Assembly: GCA_015680685.1 (NCBI GenBank)
Contig: MNCI01008094.1
Span: forward strand, 117,761-181,760
Direction: 5' to 3'
Source: Gnetum montanum
Taxonomy: Eukaryota > Streptophyta > Gnetopsida > Gnetales > Gnetaceae
Length of the DNA stretch: 64,000 bases
Below, one piece after another: positions 1-11,165 of the stretch. A model generated the notes under the pieces. The model was not told the DNA's origin, did no database searches, and saw nothing but the letters and a program-made list of their open reading frames with translations. A program made the position numbers and the translations under genes. Each line of letters begins with the position of its first letter. Positions within the stretch are counted from its first letter, which is position 1.

Positions 1-2
1 TT

Positions 3-319
3 GACAAGGGGAAGGCCTTGGTAGATGTTGATCTAGGTCTTGATGGGACCGATTGGACCAATGTCTTAGAAGAGGAAATCCTCCGCCGGCTGGAATTCGG
101 TCTAGGAGAATCCCCTACGATAAGCATTTTGTTATTATGAAATTCATTCGCTGAATAATGTTTGAAGTTTTGTCTTTCTTTTGTTCTTACGTTGATTGTC
201 TCTTTTTGCATTTTCAGGATCAAGGCGATGACGATGTCCATGAAGCTGGCCCCAGTGGAGCGAGGGCCCATGTTGCCAGCGGGTCTAAAGGGGACGACCC
301 TCCTGCCCCGAATGTTTAG
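3..319 (+). pseudogene. 3' end of a two-exon gene of unknown function
   Basis: Two coding blocks read in one frame. Block 1 (3-119) is acidic and hydrophilic and includes DKGKALVDVD and EEEILRRLEFGLGESPT. Block 2 (218-319) starts after a good acceptor (pyrimidine tract then CAG at 215-217), contains DQGDDDVHEAGPSGARAH and ends at TAG 317-319. Both junctions are phase 0, which supports a 98-bp intron at 120-217. The intron begins ATAAGC where GTAAGC would be expected, so the donor looks mutated by one G-to-A change. An AT-rich 3' UTR-like stretch follows. The start lies outside the window. I do not recognise the family. Its position antisense to the neighbouring gypsy element would fit an accessory antisense ORF of Tat-type elements, but this is inference. 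Confidence 0.4.
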
Positions 320-679
320 TTTTTAGTATTTTTTTGTTTTGTTTTTCTGACTCAAATTTATACAGGAATTGTAAATTAAAAATTTTGAGTTATATTGAAT
401 AGATGAATGAAACCAGTTAACTCTTATAATTGTACATCATTACATGTATAAAAAAATTTTGTTGGTTTTGAGTTTAATTGTAAACACGACACGGCAATGT
501 AAAATGTTTTGGTTTCTTTTTATGGTTTAAGTGTAATGCACAAATGTAATTATAAGTCAGAGTGTAATGATAAACAAAAGATAATCGCAAAAATTGTTAT
601 TGACAACATGGCAATGCAAGCGTAAATTCGAACAATGAGCCGGAATTTGAGAGGAAGACAAAGTATAAGTGGATGATCT

Positions 680-910
680 AGTTTAAGGCCATTTCGGGCC
701 AGATACGGACTAGTTTAAGGTCATTTCGGGCCATATGCGTAGTTTAAGGCCATTTCGGACCCCAGCGTAAGCAAGAGACATTTCGAATGACATGGGTGGA
801 TTTCTCGGTTGACCGACCATTTCTGATCATGGCTAGTTTTATGTCATTGCAGACATGATAGTTTAACGTTGTTATGGACTATTTGTACTTTAACGTCATT
901 TCGGACCATT
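680..910. repeat. Short imperfect tandem repeat, about 30-bp period
   Basis: Three clear copies of GTTTAAGGCCATTTCGGRCC-like sequence lie at 680-700, 712-732 and 741-761. Two weaker copies (TTTAACGT...GGAC) lie near 859-879 and 889-910. The DNA between the gene fragment and this repeat (320-679) is AT-rich with no coding signal. The repeat sits where the RT region of the adjacent minus-strand element would be expected. Confidence 0.6.
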
Positions 911-917
911 CATTGTT

Positions 918-2020
918 TTATTGGTATAGTAATTTTTTGATTTTTCTCATTTTGATGTTAGACGATGCGTTAGCAGGTATGATTCTATATTCAGCGTCCC
1001 CTTCGCTGATCACGTTAAATGGTAATTCAGCCCAAGGGACATCTGATGGAATAGTTCCTGCGTTGGTGTTTTCTTGCGCTTCTGCATGTATTATGGTTTT
1101 TGTGTAAGTTATGGTTTCTAAGTGAGGCTGCATATGTGCAATGTTAGGCCTAGGTATTTCTATTTTGGGTGGATCTTCTCTTGTGTTTAAAAGATTATCG
1201 CCTACCAGTTGTTGTTCATTTATGCCGTGTGGCCCAGGCTCTTCGAGCTTAACCTCTGAGCTTTGGTCTGTGTCTATGTACGATGAGATGATGGGTGTAG
1301 TAGCCTCCCCGCGTATAACGATTTCACCACCTTCGTAAGGTAGGTGAATCTCTTGGTGTATAGGGGAAGAGACTGCTTTCAGTTGGGCTAGCTAGGGTCT
1401 TCCTAATATTAGGTTGAACCCTGACATTTCATCGATTACCACAAAGTCAATAGACGTGGGGAATTGATCCCCTGCTATGAAGTCCAAGGTTACGGTGCCT
1501 TTGACTATCACATGCGACCCGCTAAACGATTTCAAGCACGTAGTGGCGGTTGGTTTGATTAGCTCTGTAAGCCCTAGTTGTTCGACGATGGGATATGGCA
1601 CTACCTTTGTGGCAGCTCCATCATCTATATGGACCCTATGTATCTTGAATTGGTTTACTTGTATTGTTATGAACATAGGGGCTGTTGTTACTTCTCTTGT
1701 TTTCTCATCCACCTTGATGTTATCGTTGTGGAAACTTAATGGCTTGGAAGTTGACCCTTGAGGCGAGTACATTACCGCATGAATTGAAGGTTCATTAGGA
1801 GGCAAGTGCTCGTTTACTGGGATAGATGTTAACATGCACACTAAAGCTTCGTGATGGGTTTGAGATGTCAGCACTACGTCATATAAACTTAATGAAGTAT
1901 TTTTTTGTTTGAGTGCTTGCGTGACTTGTGTTAGAGCTGTTGCTAGGTCTCTACTATTGGGCTCATGTTTATCAGCGATGACTTGGTCCATTGGGCCCAA
2001 CAGTTTTATTTCGTGCATCA
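918..2020 (-). pseudogene. E1 aspartic protease and downstream linker (Tat-type Ty3/gypsy)
   Basis: Minus-strand frame with a retropepsin-like fold. The catalytic motif region reads HIDDGAATKVVPYPIVEQLG, and the domain ends with the family hallmark FNLILGRP. The next codon is TAG at about 1390-1392 where Trp is usual (LGRPW), consistent with a single G-to-A change. The frame then continues open (LAQLKAVSSPIHQEIHLPYE and onward) to about 918. That continuation matches the segment after the protease in Tat-like polyproteins, which cleaves Gag-Pol. No reverse transcriptase follows: coding ends in non-coding repeats below 918. This is either a deletion derivative or a gag-protease-only element. 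Confidence 0.75.
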
Positions 2021-2880
2021 TTGGTTTGTCGTTTTTTACCTAGAATCGCTGTTTTAGACGTATCATGTTTTCTAGATGATTCACCCTCATGGCCTGTGTT
2101 TGGTTGATTATTACGGGCTATCATGGGTATTGTATTTAGCAGGGTAGGTTTAGGAGGTCCTAAGGCTAGCCGTTCACACTCCTTCTCTAAGCATTCGCGT
2201 GTAAGTTTATCTGCTAGGTGTTCTCGTGTGTGGCGTGGGGGTGGAGTTGGTTTTAGAGCCTCAAGCTGTTTTGGGATTCGTACTACGTATGGAGTAGGGT
2301 GAGGTTGCATTTGGATGGTCACATGCAGTTGAGCAGAAGGCTGGCTGGGCACCCTGATGACATAAGGACTGGGTTTACTTTGCGTTTGCGGGGTGAAGGA
2401 TTGGTAATCATTAGGACTTTCGAGTGTCCTAACGATGTATGGAGTTGGTTTAGGCGAAGGTTGGACCTCCGCTATTGCAACGACAGGTGGTACTCAGACT
2501 ACGTAAGGGGTAGGCTGAATAGAAGGTGTTGGTATGTTTATGGTAGTAGCAGCGGGAGGTACGTGCACCACGTATGGTTTTTCGTGTGTCGGGGTGTTAG
2601 AAGTTGCTACGGCAGGGGGGACTCGGACAACATAAGGCTTGTGTGGTGAATATGATCACTGAGGCGCCGATGTTTGTACTGTGGGAGGAATACATACTAC
2701 AAATGTTTTATTAGGCACTTGTTGCTCATGGTCGGAATAGACGGTGTTAATGCTAGGTGTTTTAGGTTCATTATCGAGATAGATTGTGTTGATCACGTAT
2801 GGTGCCTCTTTGGTATTTAGAGGGTCTTTATACACACCGATGGCTTGGTTTTGTTGTTTCGATCGGGTTGGCCTCATCAA
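1972..2880 (-). pseudogene. E1 proline-rich linker with repeated PYVVRVP motif
   Basis: One minus-strand frame lies between the gag zinc knuckle and the protease, interrupted by two stops (near 2656 and within the third repeat). It contains about seven degenerate copies of P-Y-[VI]-[VI]-R-[VI]-P: KTFVVCIPP near 2700, PYVVRVPP near 2627, PYVVHVPP, PYVV-stop-VPP, PYIVRTLE, PYVIRVPS and PYVVRIPK near 2281. They are spaced roughly 20-27 residues apart by Pro, Thr and Gln-rich linkers. The short DNA-level similarity but regular protein spacing suggests an old internal duplication kept under protein constraint. I know of no named domain with this pattern. A frameshift separates it from the protease frame near 1990. 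Confidence 0.6.
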
Positions 2881-5118
2881 AATTGATTTGACCCCCGTCG
2901 ATCATTCGTTGTATGTCTTGTTTTAGGGTGAAACAGTAATCTGTGCCATGCCCATTACGTTGGTGATAGTCGCAAAAATGATCCATCCTAAAGCCTTTTG
3001 GTACTGGAGGTTCATTTGGCATTGCTAGGCTTGGGTTCTGAACCAGTTGACAGAACCGATCATGCCTTTGGATCGCTGTCGAGGACAACTGCTTATGTTT
3101 CATTAATCCAGCCTTCAGGAGTTGGTTGTACAACTACGATGGTTTCATCGGTAGTTGTGTGTATTGGGAGGGTTCTTTCCTCTCAAAATTTCTCGTACGA
3201 TTCGGTGTTGGGTTCTGTGACGAGGATGATTCTGGTGCAGTTGTGGGAGTGGTTTTAGCATAATTAGTAGGGGTAACGGGTGGTTTGCTTTGTTGTCCAA
3301 CATTTGCTTGTTGTGTTTCTGCTACTGCTGCTATAGTTGTTTTTACTTTTTCTTTATCTTTCTTAGTGTGTTGGTTCTTAAAGCTAAATATGTAGGATCA
3401 TGGCTATTTTGGGCCACCTCCTCTATGCTCTTAATTTGTACAAATGCTTGACTCAGAGTGCACGCATTAAGATAGTATAGCTTGGATTTCACAAAATCTT
3501 TGACGACCCCTTTTAGAATGGTGAGGAGATATGTCTCCGGGATAGGCTCGTGGAGCTCATTGAGAGCAACACTCCACTGTTGGATGAATTTTTGGATAGG
3601 TTCAAGGGGTGATTGCTTGACCTGTATGAGGCTATCAAGTGTTGCCTTAGGTTTCAAGTTATACTTGAACTTGGTGATGAATTGGTGCAACAAATCTTCC
3701 AGAGAAGATATCGAGTTCTGTTGCAAGGCCCGATACTAATCAAGTGCTCTCCCAGGGAGGGACATGGGGAACACTCATAGAATGGCATGTGGCCATGCCT
3801 GAAGTAGCGCGCACTCTAGTCTAAATGTTATAAGGTGAGCGTTGGGGTCTGTCTCCCTGTTAAATTTAGTTAGGGTAGGCAAAGATATACCCTTGGGTAA
3901 TGTTAAGGACGGAACGAAAGAGCTGATAGGGTCATCGTGATAGAAGTCGACTACCTTCAGTTCTCCGTCGAGGTTGGTTTTGAGGCGTTTGACCTCATCA
4001 ATTAGCTCTTGCATTAATTTTTTGGCATCAGCCTAATCTTGGGCACTAGGTGAGATAGTAGCTTGGGGATGTTGTACGGTGTACATGTTAGATTGTTGGG
4101 CAGTGGGTTCGAAGGCGGAAAGTTGTGTAGTTGGAGGTTGTACTTGCGGGATATTTATAGCGGGTGGTACTAGGGGTAGCACATTGTAGGCAAGGGGTTG
4201 TTGTTGTTGTGGTTGTCCTTGAGGGATTTTGACCAGTGGGATTATGTGAGGTGGTATGTTATAGTGAGGGGGTTGATGTGATTGAGCACCAATCGCTGCC
4301 CATTGCTTGGTCATGTTTTGTGTAAGAACCCCCTAAACTTGTTGGGTTGCAACGGTGAAAGGGGCTCCGTGAGTTAGGATCTAGAGGATATAATGAACGG
4401 ACGTAGATGCCGGTATCACGTGCAGAATCCCGATCACTCGAGGTGGGAAGGTTGCTCCTACGTTATTATGAGGGGGTGGTACTTGCGAGGATGGGCCTAC
4501 GGTTGGAGTGGGGAGAATAGCAAGAGGAAGTGTATTGAGTTGCAAGTAGTTTGCAGGAGGAACATGAACAAGTGAGGATGATTCTGGCAAAGGTAGTTGT
4601 GCTTGGGTGAATCTAAATGGTTGAAGGGACGTAATTTCCTCTGTGCCTAGATGAAACAACAGGTTGACATAGGTTTGTGGGCTAAGAGTGTGGTACGAAT
4701 CTTCATGTTTGGATTGGGTTGCAAACTCATCCTCCTCTTCCGGTTGAGGATTTACTATAGGCTAATCTAGCGATTGGCTCCTTTACAGGAGGAGTTGTAT
4801 GATGAGCTCAGAGTAAGGCTCTAGAAGAGGGATGATGTCGTACGAGGAAGGAATGAACTCCTATCCTCCCCTATAGAAAAGTTCGTATTGCCTCTTAACT
4901 TCCATTTCGGCTCAGTCCATGGCTAGGCCGGCTTGTATTTTCACGCAAATGAAATTGTACTGGTCTTGAGTTATGATGTTAGATGATGGGTTCCTCCCTT
5001 GCAATCTAAGAGACCGACGGGGCCCCACTGTGGGTTGTACTACAGGTTGTTGAATGGCCATGGTGCCCACGAGGTTTGTGGCTGGTGTGGTTGTAGTGTT
5101 GGAGTTTGCGGTGTTCAT
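2828..5118 (-). pseudogene. E1 Gag polyprotein (Tat-type Ty3/gypsy)
   Basis: The likely start is the ATG at 5116-5118 (MNTANSNTTTTPATNLVG). The N-terminal half is rich in Pro, Gln and Thr. A typical gypsy capsid region follows (SLTLPKGISLPTLTKF, then TDPNAHL, then ISSLEDLLHQFITKFKYNL and PIQKFIQQWSVALNE, about 4000-3400). The C-terminal zinc-knuckle-like motif CDYHQRNGHGTDYCFTLK lies near 2960 and resembles the C-x2-H...GH...C form of Tat-like Gag. Gag would package element RNA in cytoplasmic particles. The frame from 5118 to 3343 is single but carries several stops, and a frameshift precedes the zinc knuckle. It is much less decayed than the E2 or A1 frames, so E1 is probably younger. Confidence 0.8.
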
Positions 5119-5783
5119 GATGAATAGTTGAGAATATGACACAGTGAAGGGATATGGAACTAGTATACTTAGTGCGGCGTACACCTATGTTGGTGGCGTA
5201 CAGCGTACAGACTGGGTCTCAGCATATAGGCTTCAACGACTAGCGTATAATGACAACGTATAGGTATACAGCATATAGTAGCAACGTAGAGAACCTACGG
5301 CATATGGTGTACAGCGTATATGCTAAGCAGCATAGACGGAGTCTACAACGTAGAGTGTGTAGCGTAAACTGAACGACGTAGACAGAGTCAGCGTAGAGCG
5401 TAGACAGAGTCTACAACGTAGAGTGCGCAGCGTAAACTTAGCAGCAGCGTATACGTCGGCAGCATAGACAGAGTCTTGTGTGCAGCGTAGACAAAGTCTA
5501 CAGCGTAAAGTGTACAACATATATGTTAGCAGCATAAATAGAGTTGTGTGTGCAACGTAGACAGAGCCTACAGCGTAAAGTGTGCAGCGTCAGCGTATAG
5601 CGTAGACAGGGTCTACAGCGTATAGTGGATAGCGTATACTCAACAGCGTAGACGCTGGGGAGGTTGCAGATAGAATCGGCGTATGGTCAACAGCGTAGAT
5701 GCTAGGAAGTTTGCAGATAAGGTTGGCATATACTCAACAGCGTAGACATTGAGAGCTCTGAGGCACGATAAGTTTTAGGCAGA
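5119..5783 (-). repeat. E1 leader with CpG-rich dyad repeats
   Basis: This is the untranslated leader between primer site and gag. It is dominated by AGCGTA/AACGTA words and about seven copies of a dyad GTAGAC-aga-GTCTAC or close variants (near 5333, 5370, 5399, 5464, 5487, 5557 and 5602). CpG is kept here although depleted nearly everywhere else in the window. An open frame across the repeats gives only VYAA-type low complexity and is not a gene. Confidence 0.65.
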
Positions 5784-5802
5784 GGCCCTCCTTCTAGCGC
5801 CA
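5784..5802 (-). promoter_or_regulatory. E1 candidate primer binding site
   Basis: On the minus strand the sequence TGGCGCTAGAAGGAGGGCC starts with the TGG expected from a tRNA CCA end. It lies 6 bases inside the proposed LTR end (...GGTACA). I do not assign the tRNA. Confidence 0.55.
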
Positions 5803-5808
5803 ATTTAT

Positions 5809-7075
5809 GTACCGTCCGAAATCGTCGATCTCCGACTAGAAGGAAACAGAAACCAGGAGATCTCCAGACACGCACAGAAGATCCTACCTTCGCTTGAGGG
5901 CAAGCTGGAATGAATGAAGGTAGAGTACCTTGAGTGGTCCGCACGCGGATCTGGTAAGGATTTCCCCAAACGTACACCGAGGTGCTATACACTAGGTTAT
6001 ACGTAAACAGCGTAACAGATGTAAAACATAGCGTAAACAGCATAACTGATGTAAACAGAGCGTAAACGTAAAACAGCGTAAACAGTAAACATGCAAAAAT
6101 TGATGCAAAACTGTAATTGATTTTAGGAAGAAAATGTAGCAATATTATTGCAAAATGAGAGTTACAATGCATCGGTCTAACGCAGTTGTGACTTTGACAC
6201 AAGGCGGACGAATAGCCCTTATGGATGTAGGGATGACTGTGGGCTGATTCAAACTGCAAGCACAGTGTAGAGGTTGTATTTCTCAGCGTACAGGGTTGAG
6301 GTCTAGCGTACAGGGTTCTCTGCTCTGGTTCTCTGCATCTCTATTTTTCTCTCTGGTTTTTGCTAAAAATTGCCAACCCCGATCTAATGAAAAATTGGGG
6401 TTTTTATACAAGTTTAGACGTTAGACTCGGGTTGGGTGACATGTGGCGCATTGAATGGGTGTGAAAGAATAAAATTTACAAGTGTACAACATGCTGCCGC
6501 TACTAGGTGTCTACGCTGTATCTGGCGGGCATAGACTCTGGGCATATACACTAGGTAGTCAGCACGTATACGCTAGGCGTGCTGGGCGTATACGCTGATG
6601 GTTGCTCTATTCGTGTGAGTTGATGCCTCGTACCTAGTCTTGCTCTGCAGTGCTGTCTCCATGTTGTCCTCGGGGATTGCTTACTGGGCGTATACATCAC
6701 TCGTACCTGCTGGGTGTACATGTAAGGTCGTGTACGTTGGGCATGTACGCTGGTCATATACGCTGTGGATGTGTACGCCGAGTGTATATGTTGAGAATGT
6801 GAACTTGAGCGTATACGCTGGAAATGTGAATTTGGGTGTATACACTGGAAACGCATACTTAGTGAAAACTAAGTATGTTGAGCTCTGAAGTTGCCATTTC
6901 TGATAGCAGATGTCGCTGTGGTCGTCAACGGGTCCCAAGGAACTGCTCCTCGTTGAGTTCGACTCTACTTGAAGCTGTTTGTGGGGTCCTCAAGCTTTAG
7001 TCATGCTGGGGAGCATCGTGACTTAGCTTGATTCTTTTTGGAAAAGTACTAAGCTCAAAATTTTGTGGTGTTTCA
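5809..7075 (-). mobile_element. E1 5' LTR (Tat-type), about 1267 bp
   Basis: On the minus strand the LTR runs from TGAAACACCACAAAA (starting at 7075) to GGACGGTACA (ending at 5809), giving TG...CA termini. The same start recurs at 13715 and 17537, which supports the boundary. A TATA box lies at 6401-6408. U3 (6409-7075) carries a cluster of palindromic GCGTATACGC-type words at 6560-6850, including the perfect 12-mer AGCGTATACGCT at 6808-6819. U5 has further AGCGTAAACAG words near 5990-6090. The matching 3' LTR is not in the window. Confidence 0.65.
6401..6408 (-). promoter_or_regulatory. E1 LTR TATA box
   Basis: TATAAAAA on the minus strand lies inside the LTR, about 590 bases before the LTR end. 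The palindromic repeat cluster lies upstream of it. Confidence 0.6.
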
Positions 7076-7084
7076 CTTGGTTGA

Positions 7085-9420
7085 GGGATATTTCTTCCAC
7101 ATTGAGCATCCTAGTATCAATGCGGATAGAAGGGGGGAAGCCAGAACTATGCAAGTTTGTATGAAACTGGACTTCTAGAAGCTACCATACTACTAGAAGT
7201 CACCTAAAATGACCAAAACTGCCTCTTCTTGGTTCTTCATGCTAAGGGGTATTCTATCAACACTAAGCCTCCCACCCTCAACGTGGTTGAAAGTAGGGAA
7301 TCTTGAAAACCCTCTCACATGCTTCTAAATGACCAGATTTAGACCTTAAGACATTAATAGTAAATGCTAACAACCCTATAAACACTCATGCATACGCAAA
7401 ATTGACCAAAAATAGCCAAAAAACCCTTCCCCCTAATCTTCAATGCTAAGCATGGAAACCCCAACATGAAAAAGGGGGGGGGGACCAAAACATTACCTAA
7501 TAATCCTTGAAATGACCAAATTTTAACATTGAGTATCAACAATTAACACTAGCTACCTTAGAAGCCTACATGCATAGCTAGAATTGCCTTAATTCTTCCA
7601 CACTGATAACAACATCTTCCATGCTACCTAGCATGAAGAACAAGGGGGAAACTTTTGGGGGACTTCAAAATAGCCTCCAAACACCTTAAATGAATGCCAA
7701 AAACCCCAAGGTTTGTCTTGGCACCACATTTACACATCCTAAGGCCCTCAAGCCTATCAAAATTGATCACAAATGGCTAGAAATCATTTTCTCCCAATCT
7801 TCCATGCTTAGCATGGAAATCCTAGCATGGAAAAAGGGGGAAAACATCAAAATTCACTTCATAACCATTAAAATAACCAAATTTTGACACAAGGCATCGA
7901 CAATCGATATTAGTAACCTTGGAGACCTACATGTATGACTAGAAATAATAAACAATGTTATAAAGTTCTTTAACCCCCAGTCTTACATGTTAGGCATACT
8001 ATCCCTAGCATGGAAAAGGATGGAAAACTCAAAAACCATCTAGGAAACCTCCAAATTGGTCAAACTTAGGCTCAAACCCTAGTCCTTGACCCTGGCAACC
8101 CTAGAAGCACACATGCATAATCGATTAAGGTCAAAACTGGCCCAGATCTAAGATTTATGATTCTTCCATGCTAGGGATCTCCTCCTCCATACTACCTAGT
8201 GTGAAAACTTAGGAGAGACATATTTGAAGCTCATAAACACCTCAAAATGAAATCAAATAGCCTTACATGCACTCTAGAACCCTATCAGTAGTCATCAGAG
8301 GCTTCAAACCTTAGAAACCTAATCCTAGATGGTCAAAAACTAGCTCCCCCTAGTCTTCCATGTTGAACCCCATAGCCCTAATGTGGAAAATGGGGGAAAA
8401 GCTTAAAAACCACTTAGGAGTACTCAAACTTGCCAAATCTTGACATGTAGACATAGCCCTTGGCTCCAGTAACTCTGGCAGTAAAATGCATAGTTGATTG
8501 TGACTCAAATTGGCCTAGATCTATAATTCTTACTTCATCCACATCAGACAAGGCCCCTTCCACACTAGGCAACATGAAAACAAGGTTTCTTTTCCACTTC
8601 TGATGGCAACATTACACTTCCAAAATCCAAAGATCTATGTTGGAGAAGCCTAGGACATCATAGCCTTGAGATTTTGCTCATTTGACCTCATTTTGATCTC
8701 CAAAACCCATTCCCCCCAATCTTCCACATTGGAGTAACTTTCCCAACATGGAAACAATGGGGAAATACCTTAAGTACCCTTGAACAACCTTCAAACATGC
8801 TCAAAATTAGCCAAAAGCTTGCAAAATCAAGGTCTACAACCCTAGGGGCCTAGAAGCCTTGTCTAAGTGCTCTTAAACCACCCTCAATCCACAAAATAAG
8901 TGTTCCCCTATATTTCCACATTAAGGATATTGTGCTCAACATGGAAAAAGAGGGGAAAGCCATTTCAACATGTTTTAACACCCAAAACTACCTCAAATTG
9001 CCACAAAATGAAGCTAAGGGATGCACAACTCCTAGATCTAGGTTCTAGCTATCTCTTTGATTCTATTTTAGCTTGAATCATGGTTCTCCACACTAAACCC
9101 CCTCTCTTCCACATTGGCCAACATGGAAACAAAGGAGAAAGACTTCAAAAGCTACTTTTTGACCTTTACAGACCTTTGGACTGCATGATTTTGATGGATT
9201 TAATCCTACACTACCTTAGGGAGGCCTTGGAACCTCAATTTTGGACCTCTAAATGTCCCTAAAGTTACTTTTTCTAGTTTCCACACTAGGGTCCCTTCTT
9301 CCACACTTGCTAGCGTGGAAGCCTTAAAACTCCTACTTTCTAAGTCCAAACATCCTTAACTAATGGCCAAACTCACCTAATAGCCTTGTAGCCTTAAGAC
9401 ATGGCCTGCTAAGGCCTAAA
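7085..9420. repeat. Degenerate ~185-bp tandem array
   Basis: A landmark TCTTCCAYGCTA...ATGGAAA followed by an A/G-rich GGGGGAAAA tract recurs near 7437, 7605, 7795, 7978, 8160, 8355, 8528, 8718, 8911, 9088 and 9276, with weaker copies near 7093 and 7228. The main intervals are 168-195 bp, averaging about 184. Each unit also carries ACCAAATTTTGAC-like and GCCTACATGCATA-like words. The best dyad is TTCCATGC-tta-GCATGGAA at 7800-7818. No coding sequence is visible; short open frames (for example 7690-7887) are chance. Similar CTAGCATGGA words fill the U3 of the E2 LTR at 14050-14240, so the array probably derives from that element family. Confidence 0.7.
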
Positions 9421-10095
9421 ACTAGTAAAACCAAACCATTTTTTAACCTATATTAGCCAAATTTCACCATATATAGCCTATTTTGCTTGATTTTTGGCCT
9501 TGTTACATAGTTTTTTGGCTTGTTTTTGAACTTGTGTTTCATTATTGACTTTGTGGACCTTCTATGCCTTTATATGGCCTTATGTGTTATCTATTTGCCT
9601 TATTATAGTCATATTTACCTTCATTTGACCTTTGAATGATATCACATAGTGACATTTGACATTTCTTGACCATCATTTAACACCATGTGACCATGGCTTG
9701 CTAAGGCCTTAAACTAGCATCATAGTTCACAAAGACTCTAAGTTAGCATCATTACCCACTAAGGCCTAAAACTAGAAACATTATTGCCTTTGCTGACCAT
9801 TTGTAGCCTTATTTCTTATATTTCCCCTACTTGACCTTCATTTAACCCTTGCGCTTTATCAAATTATCCTTACCTCATTAATGATCTTAGATGACCTTGT
9901 TTGCATTAGATTTGCATGTGTTTGCATAATTTTATAGCATTTTAGCATTATTTATTTACTTTTACCTAGGTGCCACTTAATATGCTTTTCATTGACATGC
10001 AAGATCAAAGTATGAGTACCTGGGAGCAAATCTGCTTACCTTTGAGACATAAATCTCATAGTGATGTTGAATGATGTATCAACCTGAATTGCCTA
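9421..10095. other. AT-rich spacer upstream of E2 pol
   Basis: There is no gene here. Words such as AAGGCCTAAAACTAG recur at about 9410, 9700 and 9760, and again after pol at 13530-13600. These look like degenerate untranslated repeats of the E2 element. The gag and protease expected here are absent. Confidence 0.5.
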
Positions 10096-11165
10096 GATCT
10101 TAAGCTTGAGAGTTTGGTAGACCATAAAGCCTCAATAGAGAAACCTCTAGAATGGCCTAAAAACCTAATCAAAACCCTTGACTTAGAGGTAGGCAACATA
10201 ACTGAAGACTCTCTAGTTGAGATTCCTATCACAACACATAGCGATGGGGAGAAAGTCCTTAAACTAAGTTCCTCCCTAGAACCTCAATATGCTTAAGACA
10301 TCACCAAGATCCTACAAAGCAACATTAATGCCTTTGTCTAGTCATATGAAGACATGTTAGGCCCAAACCCATGTTTAGTCCAGCACAACATCGTACTAGA
10401 CCCTACCATTAGACCAATTAAGCAAAAGGTGTACAAAATTAGAATTGATTTGGCCTTGGTATTTTGTGATGAAATCTCAAAGCTCTACCAAGCTAGTTTC
10501 ATTAGGGTTGTCAGTTACACATAATGGATGTCCAACATAGTGGTAGTCCCTAAGAAAAATGGGAGTATGCATATTTGCATTGATTTTCAAGACCTAAAAA
10601 AGTAGCCATCAAGGATGACTTTCCTTTGCCTAGTATTGATCAACTTATTAATACTATGGTCAAACATGCCTTGTTGTCCTTTAAGGATGGATTCCAGGAA
10701 TATAAACAAATTAGGATCATCCCAGAGCATCAACTTAGCACAACCTTCATGACCCCTTAGGGTACTTTTTGTTATACCATGATGCCCTTTGGCCTTAAGA
10801 ATGCAAGAGTAACATACTAGAGATCCATAAGCTATATCTTCAATGATTACATGCTAGGTTTGCTTAACAATTACATAGATGAAATAGTTGTTAAGTCCAA
10901 AGTGGCCAATGACCATGTCAATGACCCAGACCTTGTACTTAAACAATGCCTCAAATACGAGCTTAGGCTCAATCCCAAGAAGTGTTCCTTTGGTGTCAAG
11001 ATCCATAAGATGCTTAGCTTTGTAGTATCTAAAGCAAGGATACATATCAATCCTAATAAGGGTAAGGCTATATCTAAATTAGCAGTGCCTACCAACCTTA
11101 CGGAGCTTTAGGGATTACAAGGTAGATTACAATTTATCTATAGGTTATTCGCTAGGCTTATGATA
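10096..11165 (+). pseudogene. E2 reverse transcriptase (Tat-type Ty3/gypsy)
   Basis: The frame opens with the pre-RT segment (VDHKASIEKPLEWPKN, ILQSNINAFV-stop-SYEDMLG). It continues through recognisable RT blocks: VVVPKKNGSMHICIDF, DDFPLPSIDQLI, FCYTMMPFGLKNA, then NYIDEIVVKSKVANDH and the LNPKKCSFGV block. The catalytic box reads YIDE where YVDD is usual, so the second Asp is lost. There are several in-frame stops (TAG from CAG or TGG) and a frameshift near 10600. The element is dead. RT-RNase H-integrase order and sequence place it in the Tat lineage. Confidence 0.85.

Noticed and set aside
5323-5535. Minus-strand open frame with VYAA repeats
   Set aside because: Low-complexity translation of leader dyad repeats.
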